Of a stretch of 64,000 bases of DNA, positions 36,600-49,017 are shown piece by piece. The notes below the pieces were generated by a model. The model did not search any database. It worked only from the letters and a program-made list of their open reading frames with translations, and had not been told where the DNA came from. The stretch is from Leclercia adecarboxylata. GTDB taxonomy: Bacteria; Pseudomonadota; Gammaproteobacteria; Enterobacterales; Enterobacteriaceae. The stretch lies in NCBI GenBank assembly GCA_002360945.1, contig DERO01000022.1:33917-97916 (forward strand), written 5' to 3'. The translations under genes and the position numbers were made by a program. Position 1 is the first letter of the stretch; every line of letters begins with the position of its first letter.

Positions 36600-37895
36600 A
36601 TGGTTAGGTTAGATAAGAACGACCCTCTAATGTTGGCGCGTCAGCTGCCATTGAAGTCTGTTGCCCTGATTCTTGCTGGTGGCCGCGGTACCCGATTAAA
36701 AGATTTAACGATTAAGCGCGCCAAGCCCGCCGTCCACTTCGGTGGGAAATTCCGTATTATCGATTTTGCCCTGTCAAACTGCCTGAATTCAGGCATTCGC
36801 CGTATTGGCGTGATCACCCAATATCAGTCCCACACCCTGGTGCAGCATATTCAGCGCGGCTGGTCGTTCTTCAGTGAGGAGATGAACGAGTTTGTCGACC
36901 TGCTGCCTGCTCAACAGCGCGTGCACGGCGAAAACTGGTATCGCGGCACCGCCGATGCGGTAACGCAAAACCTCGACATTATTCGTCGCTACGACGCCGA
37001 GTACGTGGTGATCCTCGCCGGGGACCACATCTACAAGCAGGACTACTCGCGCATGCTTATCGACCATGTCGAAAAAGGGGCGCGCTGCACCGTGGCCTGT
37101 ATGCCGGTGCCCATTGCCGAAGCGACGGCCTTTGGCGTCATGGCGGTGGATGAAAACGACAAGGTGATCGAGTTCGTTGAAAAACCGGCGAACCCGCCCT
37201 CAATGCCGGGGGACGACACCAAATCGCTGGCCAGTATGGGGATCTATGTCTTTGATGCAGATTACCTTTATCAGCTGCTGGAAGAAGACGACAAGGATGA
37301 GAAATCCAGCCACGACTTCGGTAAAGATATCATCCCGAAAATCACCAAATCTGGCATGGCCTATGCACATCCGTTCCCACTCTCCTGCGTGCAGTCCGAT
37401 CCTAATTCAGAACCGTACTGGCGCGATGTTGGCACCCTGGAGGCGTACTGGAAGGCTAACCTCGATCTGGCATCGGTGACCCCGGAACTGGACATGTACG
37501 ACCACAACTGGCCGATCCGTACCCACATGGAGTCCCTGCCGCCGGCGAAATTTGTCCAGGACCGCTCGGGCAGTCATGGCATGACGCTGAACTCGCTGGT
37601 CTCCGGCGGGTGCATTATCTCGGGCTCGGTGGTGGTGCAGTCGGTACTGTTCCCGCGCGTGCGGGTGAACTCCTTCTGCAACATTGATTCGTCAGTATTG
37701 TTACCCGACGTCTGGGTTGGCCGCTCGTGCCGCCTGCGTCGTTGCGTTATCGACCGTGCCTGCGTCATTCCGGAAGGCATGGTAATTGGAGAAAACGCGG
37801 AAGAGGACGCGCGCCGTTTCTACCGCTCAGAAGAAGGCATCGTGCTGGTTACGCGTGAAATGCTGCGTAAACTGCAGATCAAACAGGAGCGATGA
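36600..37895 (+). CDS. glgC: Glucose-1-phosphate adenylyltransferase GlgC
   Basis: A 431-residue ADP-glucose pyrophosphorylase, the committed and allosterically regulated step of glycogen synthesis (activated by fructose-1,6-bisphosphate and inhibited by AMP in enterics). It shows [13 protein letters not shown] at about residues 26-38, [18 protein letters not shown], and a C-terminal left-handed beta-helix. The start at 36600 follows AAGGAG (36588-36593); the in-frame ATA/ATG two codons earlier lacks spacing. Its stop shares one base with the glgA start. Confidence 0.96.
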   Translation: MVRLDKNDPLMLARQLPLKSVALILAGGRGTRLKDLTIKRAKPAVHFGGKFRIIDFALSNCLNSGIRRIGVITQYQSHTLVQHIQRGWSFFSEEMNEFVDLLPAQQRVHGENWYRGTADAVTQNLDIIRRYDAEYVVILAGDHIYKQDYSRMLIDHVEKGARCTVACMPVPIAEATAFGVMAVDENDKVIEFVEKPANPPSMPGDDTKSLASMGIYVFDADYLYQLLEEDDKDEKSSHDFGKDIIPKITKSGMAYAHPFPLSCVQSDPNSEPYWRDVGTLEAYWKANLDLASVTPELDMYDHNWPIRTHMESLPPAKFVQDRSGSHGMTLNSLVSGGCIISGSVVVQSVLFPRVRVNSFCNIDSSVLLPDVWVGRSCRLRRCVIDRACVIPEGMVIGENAEEDARRFYRSEEGIVLVTREMLRKLQIKQER

Positions 37896-39328
37896 TGCAG
37901 GTTTTACACGTTTGTTCTGAGATGTTCCCGTTGCTTAAAACCGGCGGGTTGGCGGATGTGATTGGGGCGCTACCGGCGGCGCAAATTGCCGGTGGGGTTG
38001 ATACTCGCGTGCTGTTACCCGCTTTTCCCGATATTCGTCGCGGTATTCCTGACGCCCAGATTGTCAGCCGCCGCGACACCTTTGCCGGGCGCATCACATT
38101 ACTGTTTGGTCACTACAACGGCGTGGGCATCTATCTGATTGATGCCCCACATCTGTATGACCGCCCAGGGAGCCCGTACCACGACACCAACTTATTTGCC
38201 TATACCGATAACGTGCTGCGTTTCGCGCTGCTCGGCTGGGTCGGGGCGGAGATGGCCTCCGGGCTGGATCCGTTCTGGCGCCCGGACGTCGTGCATGCCC
38301 ACGACTGGCACGCCGGGCTGGCACCGGCGTATCTCGCGGCGCGTGGCCATCCGGCGAAGTCGGTCTTTACCGTGCATAACCTGGCCTATCAGGGGATGTA
38401 TTTAGCCAAACATATGGATGACATCGATCTGCCATGGTCGTTCTTTAATATCCATGGGCTGGAGTTTAACGGGCAGATTTCGTTCCTCAAGGCCGGGCTG
38501 TACTACGCGGATCACATCACCGCCGTGAGTCCGACCTACGCGCGGGAGATCACCGAACCGCAGTTTGGTTACGGCATGGAGGGGCTGCTCGCGCAACGCC
38601 AGCGCGAAGGGCGTCTGTCAGGCATTCTCAACGGCGTGGATGAAAAGATCTGGAGTCCGGAGTCGGATCTGCTGCTGACCGCGCGCTACAACCGCGATTC
38701 GGTGGAAGATAAGGCCGAGAACAAACGTCAACTGCAAGTCGCCATGGGGCTGAAGGTTAACGACAAGGTGCCGCTGTTTGCGGTGGTGAGCCGTCTGACC
38801 AGCCAGAAAGGGCTCGATCTGGTGCTCGAGGCGCTGCCGGGCCTGCTGGAGCAGGGCGGACAGCTGGCGCTGCTGGGTGCGGGCGATCCGGTATTGCAGG
38901 AGGGCTTCCTCGCGGCGGCTGCCGAGCATCCGGGGCAGGTTGGCGTCCAGATTGGCTATCACGAAGCGTTTTCGCACCGCATCATGGCGGGCGCCGACGT
39001 TATCCTGGTGCCGAGTCGTTTCGAGCCCTGCGGCTTAACCCAGCTGTATGGCCTGAAGTACGGCACGCTGCCGCTGGTGCGGCGTACCGGCGGGCTGGCG
39101 GATACCGTATCCGACACCTCGCTGGAAAACCTGGCAGACGGAATCGCCAGCGGATTTGTCTTTGAGGACAGTAATGCCTGGTCGCTGTTACGCGCGATTC
39201 GGCGTGCCTTCGTGTTGTGGTCCCGTCCCTCTTTGTGGCGTTTTGTTCAGCGCCAGGCGATGGCCATGGATTTTAGCTGGCAAGTTGCGGCGCAGTCTTA
39301 CCGCGATCTTTATCAACGCTTGATGTAA
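37895..39328 (+). CDS. glgA: Glycogen synthase GlgA (ADP-glucose)
   Basis: A 477-residue GT5 glycosyltransferase that elongates alpha-1,4 glucan from ADP-glucose. It shows the N-terminal ADP-glucose motif KTGGLADV (Lys15), [11 protein letters not shown] with the catalytic His near 161, and the C-terminal nucleotide-binding segments SRLTSQKG and [23 protein letters not shown] codons occur at 37892 and 37895. The second is preferred because AGGAG (37885-37889) is five bases from it and it gives the E. coli N-terminus [10 protein letters not shown]. Confidence 0.96.
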   Translation: MQVLHVCSEMFPLLKTGGLADVIGALPAAQIAGGVDTRVLLPAFPDIRRGIPDAQIVSRRDTFAGRITLLFGHYNGVGIYLIDAPHLYDRPGSPYHDTNLFAYTDNVLRFALLGWVGAEMASGLDPFWRPDVVHAHDWHAGLAPAYLAARGHPAKSVFTVHNLAYQGMYLAKHMDDIDLPWSFFNIHGLEFNGQISFLKAGLYYADHITAVSPTYAREITEPQFGYGMEGLLAQRQREGRLSGILNGVDEKIWSPESDLLLTARYNRDSVEDKAENKRQLQVAMGLKVNDKVPLFAVVSRLTSQKGLDLVLEALPGLLEQGGQLALLGAGDPVLQEGFLAAAAEHPGQVGVQIGYHEAFSHRIMAGADVILVPSRFEPCGLTQLYGLKYGTLPLVRRTGGLADTVSDTSLENLADGIASGFVFEDSNAWSLLRAIRRAFVLWSRPSLWRFVQRQAMAMDFSWQVAAQSYRDLYQRLM

Positions 39329-39347
39329 CAATGCTGGAATCAGAGAT

Positions 39348-41795
39348 ATGAATGCACCTTTTTCCTATGCGTCTCCCACGGTAAGCATTGAGGCGTTAAA
39401 GCACTCAATCGCTTACAAGCTGATGTTCACCATCGGCAAAGATCCGGTGATTGCCAACAAACACGAGTGGCTCAACGCCACCCTGTTTGCCGTACGCGAC
39501 CGGCTGGTTGAACGCTGGCTGCGCTCTAACCGCGCCCAGCTCTCACAGGAGACCCGTCAGGTTTACTATCTGTCGATGGAGTTTTTGATTGGCCGCACTC
39601 TCTCCAATGCGCTGTTGTCACTGGGTATCTATGACGACGTCAAGACCGCTCTGGAAGAGATGGGGCTGGATTTAGAAGAGCTGATTGACGAAGAGAACGA
39701 CCCGGGCCTTGGCAACGGCGGTCTCGGTCGTCTGGCAGCCTGCTTCCTCGACTCGCTGGCGACCCTCGCCCTGCCGGGACGCGGGTACGGTATTCGCTAC
39801 GATTACGGCATGTTCAAACAGAACATCGTCGACGGACGGCAGAAAGAGTCTCCGGACTACTGGCTGGAGTACGGCAACCCCTGGGAGTTCAAGCGCCACA
39901 ACACCCGCTATAAAGTTCGCTTCGGTGGGCGTATCCAGCAGGAAGGTAAAAAAATCCGCTGGGTCGAAACCGAAGAGATCCTGGCCGTGGCCTACGACCA
40001 GATCATCCCGGGCTACGACACCGATGCCACCAACACGCTGCGTCTGTGGAATGCCCAGGCCAGTAGCGAGATTAACCTCGGTAAATTCAATCAGGGCGAC
40101 TACTTCGCGGCGGTGGAAGACAAAAACCACTCCGAGAACGTCTCCCGTGTGCTCTACCCGGATGATTCCACCTATTCCGGGCGCGAGCTGCGTCTGCGTC
40201 AGGAGTACTTCCTGGTCTCGGCGACGATTCAGGACATCCTGAGCCGCCACTACCAGTTGCATAAAACCTACGCCAACCTGGCGGAAAAAACCGCCATTCA
40301 TCTCAACGATACCCACCCGGTGCTGTCGATCCCGGAGCTGATGCGCGTGCTGATCGACGAACATAAGTTCAGCTGGGAAGAGGCGTTTGAGGTGACCTGC
40401 CAGGTCTTCTCCTACACCAACCACACCCTGATGAGCGAAGCGCTGGAAACCTGGCCGGTGGACATGCTCGGCAAAATCTTGCCGCGCCACCTGCAGATCA
40501 TTTTCGAGATCAACGATTTCTTCCTGAAAACCTTGCAGGAGCAGTATCCGCATGACACCGGTCTGCTGAGCCGCACCTCCATCATTGAAGAGTCCAACGG
40601 TCGCCGGGTGCGTATGGCGTGGCTGGCGGTGGTGATTAGCCACAAGGTCAACGGCGTGTCGGAGCTGCACTCCAACCTGATGGTGCAGTCGCTGTTTGCC
40701 GACTTCGCTAAAATCTTCCCGATGCGTTTCTGCAACGTCACTAACGGGGTAACGCCGCGCCGCTGGCTGGCGCTGGCTAACCAGCCGCTCTCCGACGTGC
40801 TCGACGAGAACATCGGCCGCAACTGGCGTACTGACTTAAGCCAGCTGAGCGAGCTGAAACAGCACGCCGATTTCCCGACGGTGAATAAAGCGGTGCGTGA
40901 TGCCAAGCTGCTGAACAAAAAGCGGCTGGCGGTGTGGATGGCGCTGCATCTCAACGTGGTGGCCAACCCGAAAGCGCTGTTCGACGTGCAGATCAAACGT
41001 ATCCACGAGTACAAGCGTCAGCTGATGAACGTGCTGCACGTGATCACCCGCTACAACCGCATCAAGGCCGAGCCTGATGCCGACTGGGTGCCGCGGGTAA
41101 ACATCTTCGCCGGTAAAGCGGCCTCGGCCTACTACATGGCGAAGCACATCATTCACCTGATCAACGACGTGGCGAAGGTGATCAACAACGATCCGCAGAT
41201 TGGTGACAAACTGAAGGTCGTCTTTATCCCGAACTACAGCGTGAGTCTGGCCCAGCTGATCATTCCGGCCGCCGATCTCTCGGAGCAGATCTCCACCGCG
41301 GGCACCGAGGCCTCCGGCACCAGCAATATGAAGTTTGCGCTTAACGGCGCGCTGACCATCGGCACGCTGGACGGTGCCAATGTCGAAATGCTGGAGCATG
41401 TGGGCGAGGACAATATCTTCATCTTCGGTAACACCACGGAAGAGGTTGAGGCGCTGCGTGCTAAGGGCTACTCGCCGCGAGATTATTACGAGAAGGATGA
41501 AGAGCTGCGCCAGGTGCTGACCCAGATCGGTACCGGGGTCTTCAACCCGGACGAGCCTGGCCGCTACCGTGACCTGGTGGATTCGCTGATTAACTTCGGT
41601 GACCACTACCAGGTGCTGGCAGACTACCGCAGCTATGTGGATTGTCAGGACCGGGTCGACGAGCTGTACCGCAAGCCGGAAGAGTGGACCACCAAAGCGA
41701 TGCACAACATCGCCAACATGGGCTACTTCTCTTCCGATCGCACTATCCAGGAGTATGCCGAAACCATCTGGCATATTGATCCGGTGAAGCTGTAA
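39348..41795 (+). CDS. glgP: Glycogen phosphorylase GlgP
   Basis: An 815-residue GT35 enzyme that releases glucose-1-phosphate from glycogen ends. It has a conserved N-terminal half ([28 protein letters not shown]) and the PLP-binding segment [20 protein letters not shown] with the Schiff-base Lys near residue 662. It ends the glgBXCAP operon and is followed by a REP pair. It is paralogous to MalP at 49.0-51.4 kb. Confidence 0.97.
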   Translation: MNAPFSYASPTVSIEALKHSIAYKLMFTIGKDPVIANKHEWLNATLFAVRDRLVERWLRSNRAQLSQETRQVYYLSMEFLIGRTLSNALLSLGIYDDVKTALEEMGLDLEELIDEENDPGLGNGGLGRLAACFLDSLATLALPGRGYGIRYDYGMFKQNIVDGRQKESPDYWLEYGNPWEFKRHNTRYKVRFGGRIQQEGKKIRWVETEEILAVAYDQIIPGYDTDATNTLRLWNAQASSEINLGKFNQGDYFAAVEDKNHSENVSRVLYPDDSTYSGRELRLRQEYFLVSATIQDILSRHYQLHKTYANLAEKTAIHLNDTHPVLSIPELMRVLIDEHKFSWEEAFEVTCQVFSYTNHTLMSEALETWPVDMLGKILPRHLQIIFEINDFFLKTLQEQYPHDTGLLSRTSIIEESNGRRVRMAWLAVVISHKVNGVSELHSNLMVQSLFADFAKIFPMRFCNVTNGVTPRRWLALANQPLSDVLDENIGRNWRTDLSQLSELKQHADFPTVNKAVRDAKLLNKKRLAVWMALHLNVVANPKALFDVQIKRIHEYKRQLMNVLHVITRYNRIKAEPDADWVPRVNIFAGKAASAYYMAKHIIHLINDVAKVINNDPQIGDKLKVVFIPNYSVSLAQLIIPAADLSEQISTAGTEASGTSNMKFALNGALTIGTLDGANVEMLEHVGEDNIFIFGNTTEEVEALRAKGYSPRDYYEKDEELRQVLTQIGTGVFNPDEPGRYRDLVDSLINFGDHYQVLADYRSYVDCQDRVDELYRKPEEWTTKAMHNIANMGYFSSDRTIQEYAETIWHIDPVKL

Positions 41796-41796
41796 A

Positions 41797-41882
41797 AAAA
41801 TGCCGGGTGGCGGCTTCGCCTTACCCGGCCTACGATTCTGTATCTTTTGTAGGCCCGGTAAGCGTTAGCGCCACCGGGCATT
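41797..41882. repeat. REP pair between glgP and glpD
   Basis: A unit GCCGGGTGGCGGCTTCGCCT...CCCGGCCTAC faces a second unit GTAGGCCCGGTAAGCGTTAG...CACCGGGC across a short linker, between convergent glgP and glpD. It probably serves as a bidirectional 3' structure. Confidence 0.88.
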
Positions 41883-41886
41883 ACTC

Positions 41887-43395
41887 TCAAGACGCCAACG
41901 ATAGCTCACGCTTTCCCGTCCGCTCAGCCAGCCACAGCGCTACGCGGGACTGCTGCTCCGCATTCAGCCACATCCCCTCTTTGGTGCGGCGCCACAGCGC
42001 ATCGTCCGCGCGGCGTACCCATTCGTGGTCGGCTAAATAACGTAACTCCGCCTCGTAGAACTCGTGACCAAAATGTTCGCCCAGATCGCTGAGATCCTTC
42101 GCGTCACTCAGGATCAGCTCACTGTTGCTGCCATAGGTGCGGGCAAAGTGGCGGGCCATGGATTCGCTGATAAACGGATAGCGACGGCGCAACTTCGCCG
42201 CGTAGTCGTCGCGGTTGCCGCCGATGTCGCCGCCAGGCAGTACCGCGCCTTTGGTCCATGCCGGACCGATACCCTGATAGAACGGCGCCAGTTTTTCCAT
42301 CGCATGCTCTGCCAGCTTGCGGTAGGTGGTCAGCTTGCCGCCAAACACCGACAGCAGCGGCGCCTTGCCGTGGTCATCGTGAATATCGAGGGTGTAATCG
42401 CGGGTGATGGCCTGCGGTGAATCGGACTCGTCATCGCACAGCGGACGCACCCCGGAGTAGCTCCAGACCACATCGTCGCGCGCCAGCGACTTTTTAAAGT
42501 GGGCGTTATAGACCTTCAGCAGATAGCTGATTTCGCTCTCGTCGATCGCCACGCTTTTCGGATCGCCTTTGTACTCCACGTCGGTGGTACCAATGATGGA
42601 GAACTCATCCATCCACGGGATCACAAACACGATGCGCTTGTCTTCGTTTTGCAGAATGTAGGCCTGCTTCTGGGTATGTACCCGCGGCACCACGATATGG
42701 CTGCCCTTGATCAGGCGGATGCCATACGGCGACGGGAGTTGCATGCCCTGGTCGAAGAACTGCTTCACCCACGGGCCGGTGGCGTTTACCAGACCGCGCG
42801 CCTGCCAGCTGAAACGCTCGCCGGTATCAATATCTTCTGCTTCAACAATCCACAGCCCGTTTTCACGACGCGCGGAGACAGCGCGGGTGCGGGTTTTCAC
42901 CTCGCCGCCTTTGCGTTCAACCATTTGCGCATTCGCGAGCACCAGGCGAGCATCGTCCACCCAGCAGTCGGAATATTCGAATCCGCGCACGATTTCAGGC
43001 TTCAGCACCGAGTCTGCGCCAAAACGCACACCGGCCGAGGCGGGCAGGCTGGTGCGTTTGCCCAGGTGATCGTACATAAACAGACCAATGCGGATCATCC
43101 ACGCCGGACGCAGATGCGGGCGGTGCGGCAGACGAAAACGCATTGGAGTAGCGATATGGGGGGCCATTTTCAGCAGCACTTCACGCTCGGCCAGCGCCTC
43201 ACTGACCAGGCGGAACTCGTAGTGCTCCAGATAACGCAGGCCACCGTGGATCAGCTTAGAGCTGGCGGAGGAGGTGGCACAGGCGAGATCCTGCGCTTCC
43301 AGCATCAGGACAGATAACCCGCGCCCGGCAGCGTCTGCCGCAATGCCCGCCCCGTTAATTCCGCCACCGATAACAATCAGATCTTTGGTTTCCAT
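41887..43395 (-). CDS. glpD: Aerobic glycerol-3-phosphate dehydrogenase GlpD
   Basis: A 501-residue membrane-associated flavoprotein that oxidises glycerol-3-phosphate to dihydroxyacetone phosphate and passes electrons to ubiquinone. It shows the N-terminal FAD motif IGGGINGAGIAADAAGRGL (about 8-26), LIHGGLRYLE and GIRLIKGSHIVVPR. The ATG at 43395 gives the E. coli N-terminus METKDLIV; an in-frame codon at 43410 does not. It is divergent from glpEGR, with GlpR and CRP sites upstream. Confidence 0.97.
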   Translation of the reverse strand: METKDLIVIGGGINGAGIAADAAGRGLSVLMLEAQDLACATSSASSKLIHGGLRYLEHYEFRLVSEALAEREVLLKMAPHIATPMRFRLPHRPHLRPAWMIRIGLFMYDHLGKRTSLPASAGVRFGADSVLKPEIVRGFEYSDCWVDDARLVLANAQMVERKGGEVKTRTRAVSARRENGLWIVEAEDIDTGERFSWQARGLVNATGPWVKQFFDQGMQLPSPYGIRLIKGSHIVVPRVHTQKQAYILQNEDKRIVFVIPWMDEFSIIGTTDVEYKGDPKSVAIDESEISYLLKVYNAHFKKSLARDDVVWSYSGVRPLCDDESDSPQAITRDYTLDIHDDHGKAPLLSVFGGKLTTYRKLAEHAMEKLAPFYQGIGPAWTKGAVLPGGDIGGNRDDYAAKLRRRYPFISESMARHFARTYGSNSELILSDAKDLSDLGEHFGHEFYEAELRYLADHEWVRRADDALWRRTKEGMWLNAEQQSRVALWLAERTGKRELSLAS

Positions 43396-43428
43396 TGTAT
43401 CCTCACGCACTTTCGTAAAAGCTCAAAA

Positions 43429-43446
43429 ATGTTCGATATCGCTCAT
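43429..43446 (-). promoter_or_regulatory. GlpR operator before glpD
   Basis: ATGTTCGATATCGCTCAT is close to the GlpR consensus ATGTTCGATAACGAACAT and lies about 35 bp upstream of the glpD start. GlpR, encoded at 44.9 kb, would repress in the absence of glycerol-3-phosphate. Confidence 0.8.
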
Positions 43447-43489
43447 ATTAGCAAAGGAAATGGATTTTAGTAACATCAAAAAAACAAAT

Positions 43490-43511
43490 TTGAGTGATAC
43501 AGCTAACATAA
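43490..43511 (-). promoter_or_regulatory. Candidate CRP site upstream of glpD
   Basis: On the minus strand TGTTA-GCTGTA-TCACT matches TGTGA-N6-TCACA at eight of ten positions and is placed about 50 bp upstream of the GlpR operator. E. coli glpD is CRP-activated. Confidence 0.55.
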
Positions 43512-43562
43512 TGGCGTTTACCCGCCGCCAGGACGTACACTAGCCAGTAAAATGATGCGGTC

Positions 43563-43656
43563 TGATGCCCTCACCCCAACCCTCTCCCACGGGGAGAGGG
43601 GGCACATTTCCCTCTCCCTTGGGGAGAGGGCAGGGTGAGGGGCCCAGACCGCACTG
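43563..43656. repeat. Paired inverted CCCTCTCCC-type repeat between glpD and glpE
   Basis: Two opposed copies: CCCTCACCCCAACCCTCTCC with CACGGGGAGAGG, and CCCTCTCCCTTGGGGAGAGG with GCAGGGTGAGGGG. This one lies between divergent genes, directly before glpE, which is atypical for a terminator-like element. Confidence 0.85.
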
Positions 43657-43682
43657 GCCCTGAATAAACAACAGAGAGCACC

Positions 43683-44012
43683 ATGGAACATTTTGAATGC
43701 ATTAACGTAGAAGAAGCCCACCAGAAGATGCACCAGGGACTGGCGGTTCTGGTGGACATCCGCGATCCGCAAAGCTTTGCGATGGGCCATACGCCGGGCG
43801 CGTTTCACCTGACCAACGCCTCCCTGAGCGAATTTATGCGCGATAACGATTTCGAAACCCCGGTAATGGTGATGTGCTATCACGGCAACAGCAGCAAAGG
43901 CGCGGCACAATACCTGCTCCAGCAGGGCTTTGAAGCGGTCTACAGCGTGGACGGTGGATTCGATGCCTGGCATCGCCATTTCCCGGCAGAAGTCGAGCAC
44001 GCGGACATTTAG
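43683..44012 (+). CDS. glpE: Thiosulfate sulfurtransferase GlpE (rhodanese)
   Basis: A 109-residue single-domain rhodanese that transfers sulfane sulfur from thiosulfate to cyanide or thioredoxin in vitro. The active-site loop is CYHGNSS with Cys65; [12 protein letters not shown] and [11 protein letters not shown] are also typical. It is first in glpE-glpG-glpR with a 44-bp gap to glpG. One residue longer than the E. coli protein. Confidence 0.95.
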   Translation: MEHFECINVEEAHQKMHQGLAVLVDIRDPQSFAMGHTPGAFHLTNASLSEFMRDNDFETPVMVMCYHGNSSKGAAQYLLQQGFEAVYSVDGGFDAWHRHFPAEVEHADI

Positions 44013-44056
44013 GGTATATACTGTCCCCTTTTGTGTGGAATAAGCGACTGCCGCCG

Positions 44057-44887
44057 ATGCTGATGATTACCTCTTTTACCAACCCGCGCGTCGCCCAGGC
44101 GTTTGTCGACTACATGGCGACGCAGGGTGTTATCCTCACCATTCAACAACATACCCAGACCGACGTCTGGCTGGCGGATGAGAGCCAGGCCGCCCGGGTG
44201 AATACCGAGCTGGCGCGTTTTCTCGAGAACCCCGGCGATGCGCGCTATCTGGCGGCAAGCTGGCAGGCGGGTCATACCGGCAGCGGGCTGCACTACCAGC
44301 GCTTTCCTTTCCTCGCCACCGTGCGCGAACGCGCAGGGCCCTTCACCCTGGGGTTAATGGCGGCCTGTATCCTGGTCTTCATTCTGATGAACGTGGTGGG
44401 CGATCAGCAGGTGATGCTGATGCTGGCCTGGCCATATGACGCCTCCGTTGAGTTCGAGTTCTGGCGCTACTTCAGCCATGCGCTGATGCACTTCTCGGTG
44501 CTGCATATCCTCTTTAACCTGCTGTGGTGGTGGTATCTCGGCGGGGCGGTGGAGAAGCGGCTCGGCAGCGGCAAGCTCATCGTGCTGACCCTTATCAGCG
44601 CGCTGCTCAGCGGCTTTATCCAGCATAAGTTTGGCGGTCCGTGGTTTGGCGGCCTCTCCGGTGTGGTCTATGCGCTGATGGGCTATGTCTGGCTGCGCGG
44701 CGAGCGCGATCCGCAGAGCGGTATCTATCTGCAGCGCGGTTTGATGACCTTTGCATTAATCTGGATTATTGCCGGATGGTTTGATCTGTTTGGCATGGCG
44801 ATTGCCAACGGCGCACACGTGGCCGGGCTGGCGGTCGGGCTGGCGATGGCGTTTGCCGATACGCTAAATGCGCGAAAACGAACATAA
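44057..44887 (+). CDS. glpG: Rhomboid intramembrane serine protease GlpG
   Basis: A 276-residue rhomboid protease. A cytoplasmic N-terminal domain (about 1-60) precedes six helices carrying the catalytic Ser of [11 protein letters not shown] (about 201) and the His of [11 protein letters not shown] (about 254); [14 protein letters not shown] forms the conserved L1/helix 2 region. The ATG at 44057 gives the E. coli N-terminus MLMITSF and length; the frame is open to 44033 upstream. 18 bp separate it from glpR. Confidence 0.95.
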   Translation: MLMITSFTNPRVAQAFVDYMATQGVILTIQQHTQTDVWLADESQAARVNTELARFLENPGDARYLAASWQAGHTGSGLHYQRFPFLATVRERAGPFTLGLMAACILVFILMNVVGDQQVMLMLAWPYDASVEFEFWRYFSHALMHFSVLHILFNLLWWWYLGGAVEKRLGSGKLIVLTLISALLSGFIQHKFGGPWFGGLSGVVYALMGYVWLRGERDPQSGIYLQRGLMTFALIWIIAGWFDLFGMAIANGAHVAGLAVGLAMAFADTLNARKRT

Positions 44888-44905
44888 TTCTGGCAGGGAA
44901 CTCTG

Positions 44906-45664
44906 ATGAAACAAACACAACGTCATGACGCCATTATCGATCTGGTGAAAAAGCAGGGATACGTCAGCACCGAAGAGCTGGTGGAGCAGTTTGCCGTCAG
45001 CCCGCAGACCATCCGTCGGGATCTCAACGACCTGGCCGATCAGAACCGCATCCTGCGCCACCACGGTGGCGCGGCGCTGCCGTCCAGTTCGGTGAATACC
45101 TCCTGGCACGACCGCAAGGCGACGCAGACCTCTGAGAAGGAGCGTATCGCCCGCAAGGTGGCAAGCCAGATCCCGAACGGCGCGACGCTGTTTATCGACA
45201 TTGGCACTACGCCGGAAGCGGTGGCCCATGCTCTGCTGAACCATGAAAATCTGCGGGTCGTTACCAATAACCTCAACGTTGCCACCACCCTGATGCAGAA
45301 AGAAGATTTCCGTATCATCCTCGCGGGCGGCGAGCTGCGCAGCCGTGACGGCGGGATTATTGGTGAAGCGACCCTCGACTTTATCTCCCAGTTCCGCCTC
45401 GACTTCGGCATTCTGGGCATCAGCGGCATCGATACCGACGGCTCCTTGCTGGAGTTTGACTACCATGAGGTGCGCACCAAGCGGGCGATCATTGAGAACT
45501 CGCGTCACGTCATGCTGGTGGTGGATCACTCGAAGTTTGGCCGTAACGCGATGGTCAATATGGGCAGCATCAGCATGGTGAACGCGGTTTATACCGACGT
45601 GATGCCGCCTGAAGGGGTGCTGAAAGTGATTCGGGATAATAAGTTGCAGTTAGAATTGTGCTGA
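44906..45664 (+). CDS. glpR: glp regulon repressor GlpR (DeoR family)
   Basis: A 252-residue repressor of glycerol-3-phosphate genes, inactivated by glycerol-3-phosphate. It has an N-terminal winged helix (GYVSTEELVEQFAVSPQTIR, about 18-37, then RDLNDL) and a C-terminal ISOCOT sugar-phosphate domain with GTTPEAVAHAL and VVTNNLNVA. The gene is intact here; some K-12 derivatives carry a glpR frameshift. Confidence 0.95.
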   Translation: MKQTQRHDAIIDLVKKQGYVSTEELVEQFAVSPQTIRRDLNDLADQNRILRHHGGAALPSSSVNTSWHDRKATQTSEKERIARKVASQIPNGATLFIDIGTTPEAVAHALLNHENLRVVTNNLNVATTLMQKEDFRIILAGGELRSRDGGIIGEATLDFISQFRLDFGILGISGIDTDGSLLEFDYHEVRTKRAIIENSRHVMLVVDHSKFGRNAMVNMGSISMVNAVYTDVMPPEGVLKVIRDNKLQLELC

Positions 45665-45673
45665 GATGATTTG

Positions 45674-45720
45674 CTCCCTCTCCCTGTGGGAGAGGGTCGG
45701 GGTGAGGGCATCAAACCGCA
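45674..45720. repeat. CCCTCTCCC-type repeat between glpR and malT
   Basis: One unit, CCCTCTCCCTGTGGGAGAGG followed by GTCGGGGTGAGGGCATCA, lies between the convergent genes glpR and malT and can form the terminator stem for both. Confidence 0.82.
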
Positions 45721-45726
45721 GAGGAA

Positions 45727-48495
<2,769 letters not shown>

Positions 48496-48552
48496 TTATA
48501 AGGTCGGTCAGAAACCCTTTTATTGCAAGTTATGTCCGGGTTTTATGTCCCT

Positions 48553-48574
48553 TAATTTGCACTCGGTCACAAAA
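48553..48574 (-). promoter_or_regulatory. CRP site of the malT promoter
   Basis: On the minus strand TGTGA-CCGAGT-GCAAA (48571-48556) matches the E. coli malT CRP site region, TGTGACACAGTGCAAA. This makes malT dependent on cAMP-CRP and thereby puts the mal regulon under catabolite control. Confidence 0.78.
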
Positions 48575-48902
48575 ATATATCGATGGGGGAGGGAACTTTT
48601 CCGATGGGCCTTGAAAGCGCATGGATACTGGCGTGGCGTGTTTCCAGGAGGTTAAGCATAAAAAGGAATATAGAAGCGTAAATGCGGTGAAAAGTTAATA
48701 AAGTTCCGGGAAGGTTACGGGGCTGAAATAACATTCTGCGATGCAGTAAATTCTGAGCAATATTACGTCGGGTAAGTAATTATTTCTGTGTGCCTCTATT
48801 TCAGGCGAAACCGTATTTCATTTTTTTGACTCCCTTCCCGGAAATCGCGGCCTGAATGCCCCACACTTTCGCCGCAGAAAGTGGCCGCGATCACACTTTA
48901 GC

Positions 48903-48948
48903 GCTCATCCCCGCTACTCCTCCCTGTCTAATCCCCGGCAGGAGGAGG
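48903..48948 (+). promoter_or_regulatory. Cluster of MalT boxes before malP
   Basis: Four sites resemble GGGGA(T/G)GAGG: minus-strand GGGGATGAGC (48903-48912), AGGGAGGAGT (48916-48925) and GGGGATTAGA (48927-48936), and plus-strand CAGGAGGAGG (48939-48948). The pattern mirrors E. coli malPp, where MalT binds several boxes upstream of the -10 and no -35 is needed. Confidence 0.75.
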
Positions 48949-49017
48949 AAGAGGCATGAGGAGCCAGGCACACTAGCACCAACGCCTCATTTTCTCTCTA
49001 CAGGATGCAGATTCCCT

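Noticed and set aside
41887..43395. Possible second gene on the plus strand opposite glpD (272-residue frame at 42499)
   Set aside because: Low-complexity antisense translation typical of GC-rich genes; GlpD on the minus strand is full length and conserved.
48580..48600. Additional MalT box or G-quadruplex in the G-rich stretch GGGGGAGGGA
   Set aside because: It matches the MalT consensus poorly and contains only two G-runs.
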